A DNA stretch of 64,000 bases from Paenibacillus xerothermodurans (GCF_002220865.2 NZ_NHRJ02000017.1:22133-86132), one strand, 5' to 3'. Positions 1 to 9,395 are shown, numbered from the stretch's first letter. Notes: generated by a model from the letters alone, not told the origin. Translations and numbers: made by a program.

Positions 1-647
1 AGCGACTCCGCCAAACCTTGGAGTTCCGAGCGATCCTCATTCCAATACCGCACTGAGACGCCTACCACAGGCGCCGCGGATATCAGAGGCTCCGCCACCT
101 GATGTGCCGCTGCCATGGGCATGCCCATCACTGGATCCGGCACCACCGCGATCTCCGCGGCAACATTCATTCGTCTAAGCAGCTGCTTCGATTCCTCATC
201 GCGAACCGAGAGGAATCTGCAGCGATTAAACACCGTACGAATCCAGCGATAGAACCGCGGCCGATGGACCGGACCGATCCCCTGCGAATAAACGAATGTC
301 GGCTTTCCCAGCCACTGTGCGATTTTGAGAACCGTCAAGTAGTACGGGATCGTTTTACTGCTTGTTTCGTCCTGCAGCAGACTTCCGCCTCCGCTGATCA
401 AACCGTCAGCACTACGAATGGCTCGGAATAACGCACCCAGTTTCATGCGATGTACACTTTCCACGCCGTATGTTCTGCTTGTTTTCTCAGGATCGATGGA
501 AAGAACCACCGGCACAAAACGTACCCCTTGGGCCTTGCCCTGCTCTTCTAAGGCCAGCAGTATAGATTGCAGTACAGCCTCGTCACCGCTGTTGTCAAAC
601 CCGTAGTAGCCGGATAATACTATTCTTGTTGCAATAGCGGTGTCCAA
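1..647 (-). CDS. csaB: CsaB, polysaccharide pyruvyl transferase (3' end outside window)
   Basis: CsaB-family enzymes add pyruvate ketals to the secondary cell-wall polymer, creating the ligand that SLH domains bind. The visible ~215 residues open with LSGYYGFDNSGDEAVL, the typical start of this family, followed by the glycine-rich ISGGGSLLQD and by YSQGIGP. The frame is open to the left edge, so the C-terminus is missing. I chose the TTG at 647 because AAGGAG lies about 9 nt upstream (656-661) and it reads directly into the conserved N-terminus. The gene overlaps the 3' end of the DUF5693 gene by 28 bp, so the two are probably translationally coupled. The family call is firm; the polymer substrate is inferred. 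Confidence 0.9.
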   Translation of the reverse strand, partial: MDTAIATRIVLSGYYGFDNSGDEAVLQSILLALEEQGKAQGVRFVPVVLSIDPEKTSRTYGVESVHRMKLGALFRAIRSADGLISGGGSLLQDETSSKTIPYYLTVLKIAQWLGKPTFVYSQGIGPVHRPRFYRWIRTVFNRCRFLSVRDEESKQLLRRMNVAAEIAVVPDPVMGMPMAAAHQVAEPLISAAPVVGVSVRYWNEDRSELQGLAES

Positions 648-2689
648 CGGCGCCAACTCCTTGATAAAATCTCCCACGCGATAATAAAGACAATACCTAT
701 TAATATGCCGAACGAGAGTCCGTAAGCTACACGGATTAACGAAATTTCAAGCGGGGTATGCAGATGCGCGAACGTATCGACGATCGAAGCTTGTCCGATT
801 ACACCGGTCAGCATAAGCAGTGCTGCCTTCCGATGCTTCACACACAAGTAAGCCCCTAGCAAAAATAACGGATGTGAAATCAGAAACTCCTTGGTCCGGG
901 GACGTACGCCTAAAGTATTCTCCAAAAACGAACGGAACACCCGTTCCAAGGCGGTAGTCTGGCCCTCGTTACCGGTTCTCGACAGGTAATAGAAGCCCAC
1001 TGCAAACAGCAGCGCCGCGCCGACCACCCAGAGTACGCTTATGTTAGAGGACAGGAGAGCTCTTGCTTTTCGCAGCTTTTCTTTGTATGTTGATTCCTCA
1101 CTAAACAGCAGCCAATAGATACATACCAGCACGATTGGCATCAGATGTAACACGCTGACGCCCCTGAACTGCTCCAACACTAGCGCATAAGTTACCTGGT
1201 TCAGCAAGCCTATGATAAAGCATGCTCCGATCAGTGATACCAACGAAGTGCGTAATAGTAAGACAATCGCGTAGGCTATCCGGGAGCCGAGTTTGGCTTG
1301 ATGTTTTGCCCGGGCCTCCCGGATCGCCATCATGATTGCAAGCGTCGGTGCACTGGTCCCGGCACCCAATGCGAGAGCTTGAGCGAACAAGCTGGGCGAC
1401 AATACATACAAGCCGGCCGAACCGATTAATCCGATGACAAACACAAACAATGCTATCTGCGGAATAAAATAAGAGATCATTAATGTAATGAGAGCTACAG
1501 CACCAACCCAGGCGACGGCTTTGGCGATCTTCTGCCATCCGGGATAAGCAGGTTGGAACTTCTCCGCGACGCCTGTTGAGTAGCCGGCCGCCTGAATGCG
1601 AGGAATCGCGCCGTTCTCGCCTTGCAAGCTGGCGTAAATTGAATCGAGCGGGTTGATTATGGTGCCTTTGTCCACGCTCCTCACGGCTTTGGCATTCAAG
1701 AATACCATACGAATGTTACGATCCTTCACAGCGAGCACTAAGCGATCCGCCACGTCTATCTCTCGTTGTCTCAGCTCTGGCTCTGTGATGTTTTCGGTTA
1801 GCTTTTCTCCATCCTTTTCTGTTAATGGATGCAGCCTCACCACATCGTAGTTAATGTTTTTCGCCAGCCGGCTGAAGCCTTTTTGTGGAACTTTCTGAAA
1901 TAATGGTTCAATGACGGCAAGCCCGATGTTGTACTTCTTCATCAGCTCGGCCATTGCGTCAAGGTGCTCATGGTTGTTTTCATTGATGAATCCCGGCACC
2001 GTTTCGCCATCGATGACAAACCGTTTCACACCATACTGCTGCTTCAACCGGGCAAGCAATGCGTTCATCTGAGCGGCATCGAACGGTCTGCGGTTGGACA
2101 TGCGGACGACGATCTTGAAGCCTTTTTCCTTCAAAGTATCAAGGGCGATGGGATCAGGATCCATCGTTTTCAGGTTGGCTTCCTCCATGCCCATCTCAAT
2201 GATCATTCCCGCCTGGTTTTTGAAGCTCCAAGGTCGCATCTTTACGTTCAGGCTTTTGAAGGTCTGCTCAATTAGCGGCTGCAGCTTCGTCTGTGCTTCT
2301 TTGTCTGCGAACAGGATGTAGGTGAAGTTTTCATTAGGTAAAACCGGGGTTTGCGTCAATGCGGTCGCCTCATGTGAAGAGAATACCTCAATGCGCCGGC
2401 TCAGCCTAAATTCATTCAATGTTGATTCATAAACGGCCATGGAATAAATCCCCGATTTTTTCGCTTCCGTCAGTTGGTGCGTGACAAAAGAGCGAGGATC
2501 GGTCTGAGTGTCCGAAATTTCTAGCAAATCTCGATAATCTAGAACGAATTCGACTTTTTGCGCAGTGTCTTGTTCCGTTTCATTTCTGACAAAGGCTAAA
2601 GGCAGTGAAGCCAGCACTCCAAGGATGACCAACACCCACAGCCATTTAAGTAATTTTTTATTTAATCGTAAGTAAAGCCCGCTCAACAC
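620..2689 (-). CDS. DUF5693 family polytopic membrane protein
   Basis: About 689 residues. There is one N-terminal membrane helix (roughly residues 15-35), a soluble, probably extracytoplasmic region of about 340 residues, then a C-terminal half made of many hydrophobic helices. This layout fits the DUF5693 proteins commonly encoded next to csaB in Paenibacillus-type genomes. Function is unknown; a role in exporting or modifying the wall polymer is only suggested by the overlap with csaB. The longest reading frame starts with a GTG at 2695, but its ribosome site (TAGGAG) would touch the start codon. The GTG at 2689 lies 5-6 nt from GGAG and is the better start. Confidence 0.75.
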   Translation of the reverse strand: MLSGLYLRLNKKLLKWLWVLVILGVLASLPLAFVRNETEQDTAQKVEFVLDYRDLLEISDTQTDPRSFVTHQLTEAKKSGIYSMAVYESTLNEFRLSRRIEVFSSHEATALTQTPVLPNENFTYILFADKEAQTKLQPLIEQTFKSLNVKMRPWSFKNQAGMIIEMGMEEANLKTMDPDPIALDTLKEKGFKIVVRMSNRRPFDAAQMNALLARLKQQYGVKRFVIDGETVPGFINENNHEHLDAMAELMKKYNIGLAVIEPLFQKVPQKGFSRLAKNINYDVVRLHPLTEKDGEKLTENITEPELRQREIDVADRLVLAVKDRNIRMVFLNAKAVRSVDKGTIINPLDSIYASLQGENGAIPRIQAAGYSTGVAEKFQPAYPGWQKIAKAVAWVGAVALITLMISYFIPQIALFVFVIGLIGSAGLYVLSPSLFAQALALGAGTSAPTLAIMMAIREARAKHQAKLGSRIAYAIVLLLRTSLVSLIGACFIIGLLNQVTYALVLEQFRGVSVLHLMPIVLVCIYWLLFSEESTYKEKLRKARALLSSNISVLWVVGAALLFAVGFYYLSRTGNEGQTTALERVFRSFLENTLGVRPRTKEFLISHPLFLLGAYLCVKHRKAALLMLTGVIGQASIVDTFAHLHTPLEISLIRVAYGLSFGILIGIVFIIAWEILSRSWRRWTPLLQQE

Positions 2690-2705
2690 GTTCACTCCTA
2701 CGTTT

Positions 2706-4409
2706 TTATTGGTCGACCCGGCTCATCACTTCATCTACGAGCGAACGCAGGGCGGCCGAGGCGGCATCCGCTGAATCACCACGCACCGCAAAATATACTT
2801 TAATTTTCGGTTCCGTGCCAGAGGGACGCAAGCAGAACCATGAGTCGTCCGCCAGTGTATATTTTAGTACGTTTTCTGTGGGCAACCCATAGAGGCCTTG
2901 GGCAAAATCCTCCACTTTGGTCACCTTATGTCCATTAATCGACACCGGCGGATGGCTGCGCCATTGTTCCATGATGGCTTTGATTTTCTCTACCCCATCC
3001 TTGCCCTTCATTGTCCGGGATTCAAGCTGCTCCAAGAAATGGCCGTGACGGTCATACAGTTCTTGCAGCACTTGGTAGAGGTTTTTCCCCTGGCTCTTAT
3101 AGTAGGCGGCGGCTTCACAAATCAACATGGATGCGATCACCGCGTCTTTATCGCGTGCGTAGTCACCCGCCAGGTAGCCGTAACTCTCTTCATAACCGAA
3201 CAGGAACTGTGCTTCCTTGGTAGTTTCAAATTGAGTCATCTTCTCGCCGATGTACTTGAACCCGGTGAGTGTGTTCAATGTATCTACCCCGTAATGCGCA
3301 GCTACTGCGGCCCCCATCTCGCTGGTAACGATAGTCTTGATGACTACACCCCGCTCCGGCAGAGCACCACGCTGTTTTAAACTACCTAGCAAATAGTCAA
3401 TCATGATAGCACCGGACTGGTTACCGGTCAATACGAAATATTCTCCATTGTCATCCTTCACCACGGCACCCATGCGGTCGCAGTCAGGGTCGGTGCCAAT
3501 GATAATGTCGGCATCAACTTCTTTGGCCAGCAGCATTGCGAGCGCAAAAGCCTCTTTTTCTTCGGGGTTCGGCGATTTCACAGTGGAAAAGTTGGCGTCC
3601 GGCAGCTCTTGCTCGTCTACCACATGGACCTGGCTCACACCAATGTTTTTCAGCGCTGCACGCACCGACAGATTGCCTGCCCCATGCAGAGGAGTGTAAA
3701 CTACGCGGAAATCACCGCTCATTTCCCTTACCACATCAGAATGCAGACTGACCGCGGTGACCGCCCGCATGTACTGCACATCCAGCGCGTCACCGATCCA
3801 AAGCAGCAGACCTTTCGCTTCAGCGTCCGCTCTCTTCTCCCGCTTTACATCTGCGAACGACTGGACCTTCCCTATTTCTGCAATAACCTGTTTAGCCTGA
3901 TGCGGCACCAATTGTCCCCCGTCCGAGCCATACACTTTGTAACCGTTATACTCCGGAGGATTATGGCTGGCTGTTATCACGATACCCGCGTCCGCCTTCA
4001 ACGCTCTCACGGAAAAGGATAGCTCAGGCGTCGGGCGCAGCGATTCAAACACGTAGGCTCTAATGCCGTTGCCTGCCAGTACTTTAGCAGCTTCGAGAGC
4101 GAACTCTGGGGATTGATGGCGGGAATCGTAAGCGATAACGACAGATGGATCGGATTTTGCGGTGTTGTTAACATATTGTGCGAGTCCCTGGGTTGCTCGT
4201 GCAACCGTGTAGAGATTGATGCGATTTGTCCCGGCGCCAATTACGCCGCGCAGTCCGCCTGTGCCGAACTCGAGATCGCGGTAGAACCGGTCTTCGATTT
4301 CTTTTGGCTGGTCTGCAATCTGTTTTAACTCATTCTTTGTATTAGCATCAATAGCCGAGTCATTCAGCCACAGCTGATATTGCTCTTGCGCGCGGATTTC
4401 CGTACTCAT
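2706..4409 (-). CDS. pgcA: Alpha-phosphoglucomutase / phosphomannomutase
   Basis: Interconverts hexose 1- and 6-phosphates, feeding nucleotide-sugar synthesis for wall polymers and glycolipids. All signature segments of the alpha-D-phosphohexomutase superfamily are present: the phosphoserine loop TASHNPPEYNGYK (Ser near residue 148), the metal-binding loop DPDCDR, and the C-terminal phosphate-binding RPSGTEPKIK. The 567-residue length suits the PgcA type. An ATG at 4418 is possible, but AAAGGG abuts it; the ATG at 4409 has about 9 nt spacing and is preferred. It lies 16 bp upstream of the DUF5693 start, so pgcA-DUF5693-csaB look like one operon for surface carbohydrate. Gluco- versus manno-preference cannot be read from the sequence. 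Confidence 0.92.
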   Translation of the reverse strand: MSTEIRAQEQYQLWLNDSAIDANTKNELKQIADQPKEIEDRFYRDLEFGTGGLRGVIGAGTNRINLYTVARATQGLAQYVNNTAKSDPSVVIAYDSRHQSPEFALEAAKVLAGNGIRAYVFESLRPTPELSFSVRALKADAGIVITASHNPPEYNGYKVYGSDGGQLVPHQAKQVIAEIGKVQSFADVKREKRADAEAKGLLLWIGDALDVQYMRAVTAVSLHSDVVREMSGDFRVVYTPLHGAGNLSVRAALKNIGVSQVHVVDEQELPDANFSTVKSPNPEEKEAFALAMLLAKEVDADIIIGTDPDCDRMGAVVKDDNGEYFVLTGNQSGAIMIDYLLGSLKQRGALPERGVVIKTIVTSEMGAAVAAHYGVDTLNTLTGFKYIGEKMTQFETTKEAQFLFGYEESYGYLAGDYARDKDAVIASMLICEAAAYYKSQGKNLYQVLQELYDRHGHFLEQLESRTMKGKDGVEKIKAIMEQWRSHPPVSINGHKVTKVEDFAQGLYGLPTENVLKYTLADDSWFCLRPSGTEPKIKVYFAVRGDSADAASAALRSLVDEVMSRVDQ

Positions 4410-4514
4410 ATGGTCCATCCCTTTCTCATCTGCATAAATATTAAAAATCATACAGGTTGTTACCCAATTTTAAAGAGAGGTACAACTCAGAGCCAGCTGG
4501 TACATTTGTCCAAG

Positions 4515-4958
4515 CTATTCTTGAGCCTTCTTTGCATCCGTCAGAGCAAACATTAACTCGCCTTCCGCAACAATTTTATCGCCGACCTTGGCGACTGCCT
4601 GACCTTTGCCGATGCTGCCCTTGAAACGGGTAATCGCGAGCTCCAATACCAGCGTATCGCCGGGCACGACCTGGCCCCGAAACCGGAAATCATTAATACC
4701 CGCGAAGAAGCCCAGCTTGCCCCTATTTTCTTCAACCATCAACATCGCAACCGTTCCCACCTGAGCCAGTGCTTCTACAATGAGCACACCGGGCATCACA
4801 GGATATCCCGGAAAATGACCGGCGAAAAAAGGTTCATTTATCGTTACATTTTTCACACCTACCGCACGTACACCAGGCTCCACTTCTAATATGCGGTCCA
4901 CCAGCAAAAAAGGGTACCGGTGGGGTATTATCTCTTGAATTTGCATAGCATCCAACAC
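4515..4958 (-). CDS. fabZ: 3-hydroxyacyl-[ACP] dehydratase FabZ
   Basis: Removes water from beta-hydroxyacyl-ACP in the type II fatty-acid elongation cycle. The 147-residue protein has the hot-dog fold signature: [14 protein letters not shown] near the N-terminus and the active-site segment [14 protein letters not shown], with catalytic His48 and Glu62. The GTG at 4958 is preferred over the internal ATG at 4946, because GGGAGGAG lies about 9 nt upstream and the resulting MLDxxQI start matches the Bacillus enzyme as I recall it. In Bacillus the fabZ homologue also sits beside the flhO/flhP/mbl cluster. Confidence 0.95.
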   Translation of the reverse strand: MLDAMQIQEIIPHRYPFLLVDRILEVEPGVRAVGVKNVTINEPFFAGHFPGYPVMPGVLIVEALAQVGTVAMLMVEENRGKLGFFAGINDFRFRGQVVPGDTLVLELAITRFKGSIGKGQAVAKVGDKIVAEGELMFALTDAKKAQE

Positions 4959-5056
4959 CTAAGAATGCTCCTCCCTCGATTTAGTATAAAATTAGTAAAT
5001 TCAACTTACACTAGGAATGTCCCTTCATGATCTGCAGTAATGAGGGTTCATATAAG

Positions 5057-5106
5057 GGAGCTTATCGCCAAGTGCCCAAAGCGGAACCGGCGGTAAGCTC
5101 CTTTTT
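5057..5106 (+). terminator. 13-bp inverted repeat followed by T5 on the plus strand
   Basis: Arms 5057-5069 and 5089-5101 pair over 13 bp with one G-U, around a 19-nt loop, followed by TTTTT. The T-run is on the plus strand, although both flanking genes (fabZ and the phosphatidyltransferase) read on the minus strand. On the minus strand the stem is followed by CCTTATATG, a poor terminator. It may be a weak bidirectional end or a boundary for antisense transcription. Confidence 0.35.
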
Positions 5107-5148
5107 GCGGTCCCAAACGGATTAGCACGGAGCACATCCACAGCGGCA

Positions 5149-5679
5149 CTACCGCTGCGAATTTACTTCGTCATTTCTGTTAAGCCCGGCAAACTGATAA
5201 ATGTAGATAATCGAAGTCAAAAATGAGATCGCAATCACAATCCAAAGGCACACATGCGCATACGGAAATTCGAAAATAATCAATAGAATGGCGAAATAGT
5301 ACAACACCGTGGTCAGCTTGCCCATCACATTGGCGGGAACCGTTTGCTTGCCGCGGAAATGGAAAATCGCTGAACCAATAATCATTCCAGCATCACGGAG
5401 AAACATGGCAATCGCCGCTTGCCAGGAGATCATCTCCGAGAACACAAGAGAGAGGATGACGGCGATCATCATCGTCTTGTCCGCCAACGGATCTAACATT
5501 GAGCCAAACTGCGTCACCAAATTACGTGTCCGGGCGATATAACCGTCCAACACGTCGGTGATACCCGCTAACAATAAAACCAAGAAGGCCGCCTTGACAT
5601 GGCCCGCACTAAAGACCAACAGGTATACGGGAATGAGCAAAAACCGGCAGACGGTTAATAAATTCGGCAAATTCCACAT
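5149..5679 (-). CDS. CDP-alcohol phosphatidyltransferase family protein (PgsA-like)
   Basis: Integral membrane enzyme that transfers a phosphatidyl group from CDP-diacylglycerol to an alcohol, typically glycerol-3-phosphate, in phospholipid synthesis. The 176-residue protein carries the full family motif D-G-x2-A-R-x8-G-x3-D-x3-D (Asp42 to Asp67) and about five or six hydrophobic helices. The ORF can be extended upstream to 5730, but the residues before MWNLPNLLTVCRF are not family-like. The ATG at 5679 is preceded by GGGGAGG at 11 nt. The acceptor alcohol cannot be decided here; since Bacillus keeps its main pgsA elsewhere, this may be a second paralogue. Confidence 0.85.
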   Translation of the reverse strand: MWNLPNLLTVCRFLLIPVYLLVFSAGHVKAAFLVLLLAGITDVLDGYIARTRNLVTQFGSMLDPLADKTMMIAVILSLVFSEMISWQAAIAMFLRDAGMIIGSAIFHFRGKQTVPANVMGKLTTVLYYFAILLIIFEFPYAHVCLWIVIAISFLTSIIYIYQFAGLNRNDEVNSQR

Positions 5680-5746
5680 AACCTTTCGGTCCTCCCCACG
5701 TATTTTGGGCACTCGTGCCACCACTATCATTATAACGTTGTTAATA

Positions 5747-5773
5747 CAAAAATAAAACTCCCTCGCAGGGGAG
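5747..5773 (-). terminator. Rho-independent terminator of the mbl-flhO-flhP-EpuA cluster
   Basis: On the minus strand a CTCCC/GGGAG stem (5758-5773) is followed by TTTTATTTTTG, 20 bp after the stop codon of the EpuA-like gene. Confidence 0.7.
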
Positions 5774-5792
5774 CCGCCTGGTGTAACAGTTG

Positions 5793-6011
5793 TTAGTTTT
5801 CAGCAAAAATCAGGTCATAGATGTGGCGCCAGGTCTCAATTTGAAAGACCTCATGCATAGGCCGTCTGCCTAAATACACGTACCCTGTAACTAATCCGGC
5901 TACCACGGCCGCGACGCATAAGACCGGCAGCCCGATCCTCGCCAAAAGAACCCATATTCTTCGTCTGCGTTTCTTGGGCGGCCTCGACTTGCCAGCTTCT
6001 GTTTCGGTCAT
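5793..6011 (-). CDS. EpuA-like small membrane protein (often annotated RNA polymerase subunit beta)
   Basis: A 72-residue protein with a very basic N-terminus (PPKKRRRRI), one hydrophobic helix (about residues 22-46) and a short tail ending IYDLIFAEN. It matches the small EpuA family, which databases often call DNA-directed RNA polymerase subunit beta although it is not the beta subunit. The basic-then-hydrophobic order predicts a single-pass protein with the N-terminus inside. GAGGT lies 10 nt before the ATG. It follows flhP by 31 bp and is closed by a terminator. Its biochemical role is unknown. Confidence 0.7.
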   Translation of the reverse strand: MTETEAGKSRPPKKRRRRIWVLLARIGLPVLCVAAVVAGLVTGYVYLGRRPMHEVFQIETWRHIYDLIFAEN

Positions 6012-6042
6012 GCTTTTCAGTACCTCGCTTTAAGGGTTCGCG

Positions 6043-6876
6043 CTAGCTATTACGTAAGTTGTTCGCGATTCCCATCATCGTCTCCGACGAAGTCACGGCT
6101 CGCGCATTCAACTGAAAGGCGCGCTGCACTTGCAGTAGATCCGTCATTTCATCGGCCAGGTTGACGTTAGATTGTTCTACGAAGCCTTGTTTTACCGTGA
6201 TAGGAGTCTCCGCATTGTTAGCCGCTGGCTGCAGCACGTCCGGGTTTGCAATGCCCCCCGCCAGGGTGTATTGGTTATTGCCCAGCGGCTGCAACAGCTG
6301 CGGCCGTAGTACACGCATCAGCTTTAACTGTCCAGCCTGTACCGGGGCGGCTGTCTTATCGGCGTCGTTAAACGCCAAAATGGTACCGTCGGACTGAATC
6401 TGAATGCGATGGTCCACCGGTATTCGAATGGGGTCGTCGTTAACGCCGATCACCGTGCCGCCATCTTTGGTGGTCAATACCATGTTCGTCGGATCCGTGT
6501 CCGGGCGCAGGTCGAACGAGCCGTCTCGGGTGTACACTGGGGCACTGCCATCTGCGCTCGCAATTTCAAACAGCCCGTTGCCCTCTATGGCGACATCCAG
6601 TGGATTGTCGGAAGCTGCGAGGGAGCCCTGCGCCATATCCATTTGGGCCTGCACCAGTCTTGAGCCCCAGCCGTGATTATACCCCAGTGGCGATAGACGC
6701 CCTTGCTGCTGAAAGCTCATCGGCTGCTGCTTCACGCTGGTCAACACATCCTGGAACGAAGCGTCCATTCTCTTATAACCGGCAGTATTGATATTCGCAA
6801 TATTATTTGACAACATATCCAGCTTGCGCTGAAGAGCGTGCATTGATACAGAAGCAGTAATTAAAGAATTATTCAT
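6043..6876 (-). CDS. flhP: Flagellar hook-basal body protein FlhP (FlgG-type)
   Basis: Rod/hook family protein exported by the flagellar type III apparatus. The 277 residues start with the conserved amphipathic segment MNNSLITASVSMHALQRK and SNNIANINTAGYKR, and end with the conserved tail ADEMTDLLQVQRAFQLNARAV; both ends form the coiled coil of rod and hook proteins. The ORF extends to 6921, but GGGAGG at 6 nt before the ATG at 6876 sets the start. It is paired with flhO and located next to mbl as in Bacillus, away from the main fla/che operon. Distal rod function is from homology. Confidence 0.92.
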   Translation of the reverse strand: MNNSLITASVSMHALQRKLDMLSNNIANINTAGYKRMDASFQDVLTSVKQQPMSFQQQGRLSPLGYNHGWGSRLVQAQMDMAQGSLAASDNPLDVAIEGNGLFEIASADGSAPVYTRDGSFDLRPDTDPTNMVLTTKDGGTVIGVNDDPIRIPVDHRIQIQSDGTILAFNDADKTAAPVQAGQLKLMRVLRPQLLQPLGNNQYTLAGGIANPDVLQPAANNAETPITVKQGFVEQSNVNLADEMTDLLQVQRAFQLNARAVTSSETMMGIANNLRNS

Positions 6877-6935
6877 GTTGTTCCTCCCACACGCTTTGCC
6901 GAGCAAAACGGGCTTGTACAATTAGCATCATGTTG

Positions 6936-7835
6936 TTATATACGACCCACATCGTTCACTGCTTTTTCCATACTGCGGTCGTAAAATTGTACGACTTTTT
7001 GGTTGGCCTCGTAAGCCTTGAGTGCAGTCATCATATCAACCATAGATTGAGCTGCATCCACATTCGAGCGCTCTACAAATCCTTGTCGAACTTCGACAAT
7101 GTCCTCAGCATTGATTTCAGCCGCCAGACCCTCCTCGCCGGGATTAAGCCGATACACGCCATTACCCTCACGAACCAGGCGATCCGGATCCTCAATTCGA
7201 GTGATCAATAAGCTAACTGGCTGATTGTTGGCGTCCGTTATAGGTGTACCGTCCAAATTCAACAGTGCGCCCCGGCTGTTGATACGGAAATCAGTGATAG
7301 GCTCTCCGGTGCCACTTGCACGCAATATGATGGGTTGTCCATCGCCGCCCAACACAGGGTAACCATCTCCGGTGATCAGCTGTCCTCCTTCAGTGGCGGA
7401 AAATTTACCGTTTAGAGTATAGCTTTGCCCACCTTCGCCATTAGCAACTGTGAAGAATGCCTGCGGTTGAACTATCGTTTCACCATCTGGCCCAACGGAC
7501 TTACCGGATTCATCGAATAGCACACCGGGAACTTGCAGGTTAGAAATAAGAGCAAAATCAAATGGATTGTTCGTTTGCTGCAGATCTCCCTGCTTGCGAA
7601 CTGCGACATTCTCCTCGGCCATGACTCCTGTGTTCAGGCGGCCGACCGGCACGCTGACCGACTCACCCCTGCCGTTACCGATACGGGCAATTAGCATTTC
7701 CGGAAAGGACCGACTGATGGCATTACCCGCTTTAAATCCCGGTGTATTGACATTGGCCATGTTATTCGTCACGATGTCGTGTTTGCGCTGCTGTGAAATC
7801 ATGCCCGACGCTGCAGTATATAGACCTCTTAACAT
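6936..7835 (-). CDS. flhO: Flagellar hook-basal body protein FlhO (FlgF/FlgG-type)
   Basis: Second rod-type flagellar protein, 299 residues. The N-terminal MLRGLYTAASGMISQQRK and TNNMANVNTPGFK and the C-terminal DAAQSMVDMMTALKAYEAN are standard for the FlgG/FlgF family, with the variable domain between. GGGAGGG lies 11 nt before the ATG. The flhP start follows 59 bp downstream, so the two are very likely co-transcribed. It begins 50 bp after the mbl stop with no clear terminator between, so read-through from mbl is likely. Confidence 0.92.
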   Translation of the reverse strand: MLRGLYTAASGMISQQRKHDIVTNNMANVNTPGFKAGNAISRSFPEMLIARIGNGRGESVSVPVGRLNTGVMAEENVAVRKQGDLQQTNNPFDFALISNLQVPGVLFDESGKSVGPDGETIVQPQAFFTVANGEGGQSYTLNGKFSATEGGQLITGDGYPVLGGDGQPIILRASGTGEPITDFRINSRGALLNLDGTPITDANNQPVSLLITRIEDPDRLVREGNGVYRLNPGEEGLAAEINAEDIVEVRQGFVERSNVDAAQSMVDMMTALKAYEANQKVVQFYDRSMEKAVNDVGRI

Positions 7836-7885
7836 AAACTAGAAAACCCTCCCAGGGCCGATGTTGTTGTTTGGTAAACGACTAC

Positions 7886-8884
7886 TTAAATTTTCCGCTT
7901 TGGTAACTTTTCCAGGTTGTCCAACATAATTCCGGTACCGTTGACCACAGAATGCATGGGATCGTCCGCGATCAATACCGGCACTTTCAGCTCGTCCGCC
8001 AACAACTGGTCTATTCCGTGCAGCAGAGCTCCACCGCCTGTCAAGATGACTCCCCGATCAATGATGTCGGCGGATAGCTCTGGTGGCGTGTGTTCGAGGA
8101 CGCTCTTGGCTGATGCAACGATGGACGCTACCGGATCACTTAGTGCCTCTTGTATCTCTTTAGAATTTATGGATATCGTCAGAGGCAGTCCGCTGACCAT
8201 GTCTCGGCCGCGGATATCCATCGTTTCGCTCCGTCCGTCCGGGTATACTGTGCCAATCTTCATTTTAATATCTTCCGATGTCCGTTCGCCGATCAACAAT
8301 TTATATTTATCTTTGATGTACTTCATTATGGATGAATCGAACTTGTCCCCCGCGATTTTAATAGAAGAGGAGGTGACGATGTCGCCCATAGATAAAACGG
8401 CCACATCCGTCGTGCCTCCACCGATATCTACAACCATATTACCGCTTGGCTGGAATATATCCATCCCCGCACCGATAGCTGCAGCCTTGGGCTCCTCCAC
8501 CAAAAATACCTCGCGAGCCCCGCTTCGTTCGGCTGCTTCACGTATCGCTTTTTGTTCAACGGAGGTTATATTAGTAGGAGCGCAAATGAGGATTCTTGGA
8601 TGACTGTACCACTGCTTGCCTCCTACCTTGTTAATGAAATACTTCAACATCATTTCAGTAATGTCAAAGTCGGCGATTACACCATCCTTGAGCGGGCGGA
8701 TCGCTATGATGTTGCCCGGTGTACGGCCGACCATACGGAAGGCTTCCACGCCAACAGCGAGCACCTTTTTCGTATCGCTTTCAATCGCGACTACGGAGGG
8801 CTCATCCAGCACAACCCCACGCCCCCTGACATGGATCAGCACATTCGCCGTGCCCAAATCGATGCCAATATCCTTACTCAACAT
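7886..8884 (-). CDS. mbl: Rod-shape determining protein Mbl (MreB-like actin homologue)
   Basis: Bacterial actin that guides lateral wall synthesis in rod-shaped Firmicutes. The 332-residue protein shows actin-fold nucleotide motifs: IGIDLGTANVLIHV at the N-terminus, MVVDIGGGTTDVAVLS, and the later GGGALLHGID. The sequence RGRGVVLDEPSVVAI and the location between spoIIID and flhO/flhP identify it as Mbl rather than MreB or MreBH. GGGAGG precedes the ATG. The 189-bp gap upstream contains -35/-10-like boxes (TTGCAA, TATAAA) with non-ideal spacing, so the promoter is unresolved. Confidence 0.96.
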   Translation of the reverse strand: MLSKDIGIDLGTANVLIHVRGRGVVLDEPSVVAIESDTKKVLAVGVEAFRMVGRTPGNIIAIRPLKDGVIADFDITEMMLKYFINKVGGKQWYSHPRILICAPTNITSVEQKAIREAAERSGAREVFLVEEPKAAAIGAGMDIFQPSGNMVVDIGGGTTDVAVLSMGDIVTSSSIKIAGDKFDSSIMKYIKDKYKLLIGERTSEDIKMKIGTVYPDGRSETMDIRGRDMVSGLPLTISINSKEIQEALSDPVASIVASAKSVLEHTPPELSADIIDRGVILTGGGALLHGIDQLLADELKVPVLIADDPMHSVVNGTGIMLDNLEKLPKRKI

Positions 8885-9073
8885 TGAAAATTTCCTCCCA
8901 ACAACAACCGTCCATTCTCAATTAAGAAGCGGTACCTAATTTCAATCATTTATAAGGTAAATTCGCTATATATTTGCAAATTCCTCTTTATACCTATCTT
9001 TTTTTTCGACAAATAGCGCTTCCTGCGTCATTCGATACGGTGAGGGAGCTTGACACGAGGCTGTTTCAGCCTA

Positions 9074-9361
9074 TTACTTGACGGTCACGAGCTTATCTTG
9101 CGTTTTGGGACTGCGGGTTTTCCGATATTTGATCTTGGTCGCTTCCCCTCCGCGCAGGTGACGAATCGACTTATGATACTCCAAAATATGTTTCACTTGA
9201 TTAGCCAAGTCCGGATTGATCTCGGGTAATCGTTCGGTCAGATCCTTATGCACCGTGCTCTTGGAAACGCCGAATTCTTTTGCGATTGTGCGAACCGTGT
9301 GCTTTGTTTCCACCAGGCATCGGCCGATTTTGATGGTTCGCTCTTTGATGTAATCGTGCAA
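9074..9361 (-). CDS. spoIIID: Sporulation transcriptional regulator SpoIIID
   Basis: Mother-cell DNA-binding regulator that adjusts the sigma-E regulon and prepares sigma-K expression. The 95-residue protein has the SpoIIID helix-turn-helix VRTIAKEFGVSKSTVHKDL, then ERLPEINPDLANQVKHIL and the basic tail HKSIRHLRGGEATKIKY. An ATG at 9397 would give 107 residues, but the TTG at 9361 starts exactly at HDYIKERTIK, as in the Bacillus protein, and has GGAGG 8 nt upstream. The longer frame also overlaps the candidate sigma-E -10 box. It is monocistronic between mbl and spoIIQ. Confidence 0.95.
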   Translation of the reverse strand: MHDYIKERTIKIGRCLVETKHTVRTIAKEFGVSKSTVHKDLTERLPEINPDLANQVKHILEYHKSIRHLRGGEATKIKYRKTRSPKTQDKLVTVK

Positions 9362-9395
9362 TCCCCTCGCCTCCCTACTCGAGTTAGTTTGGTAC

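Noticed and set aside
102..606. Two plus-strand frames at the left end
   Set aside because: They are opposite-strand shadows of csaB, whose minus frame is open across the whole stretch.
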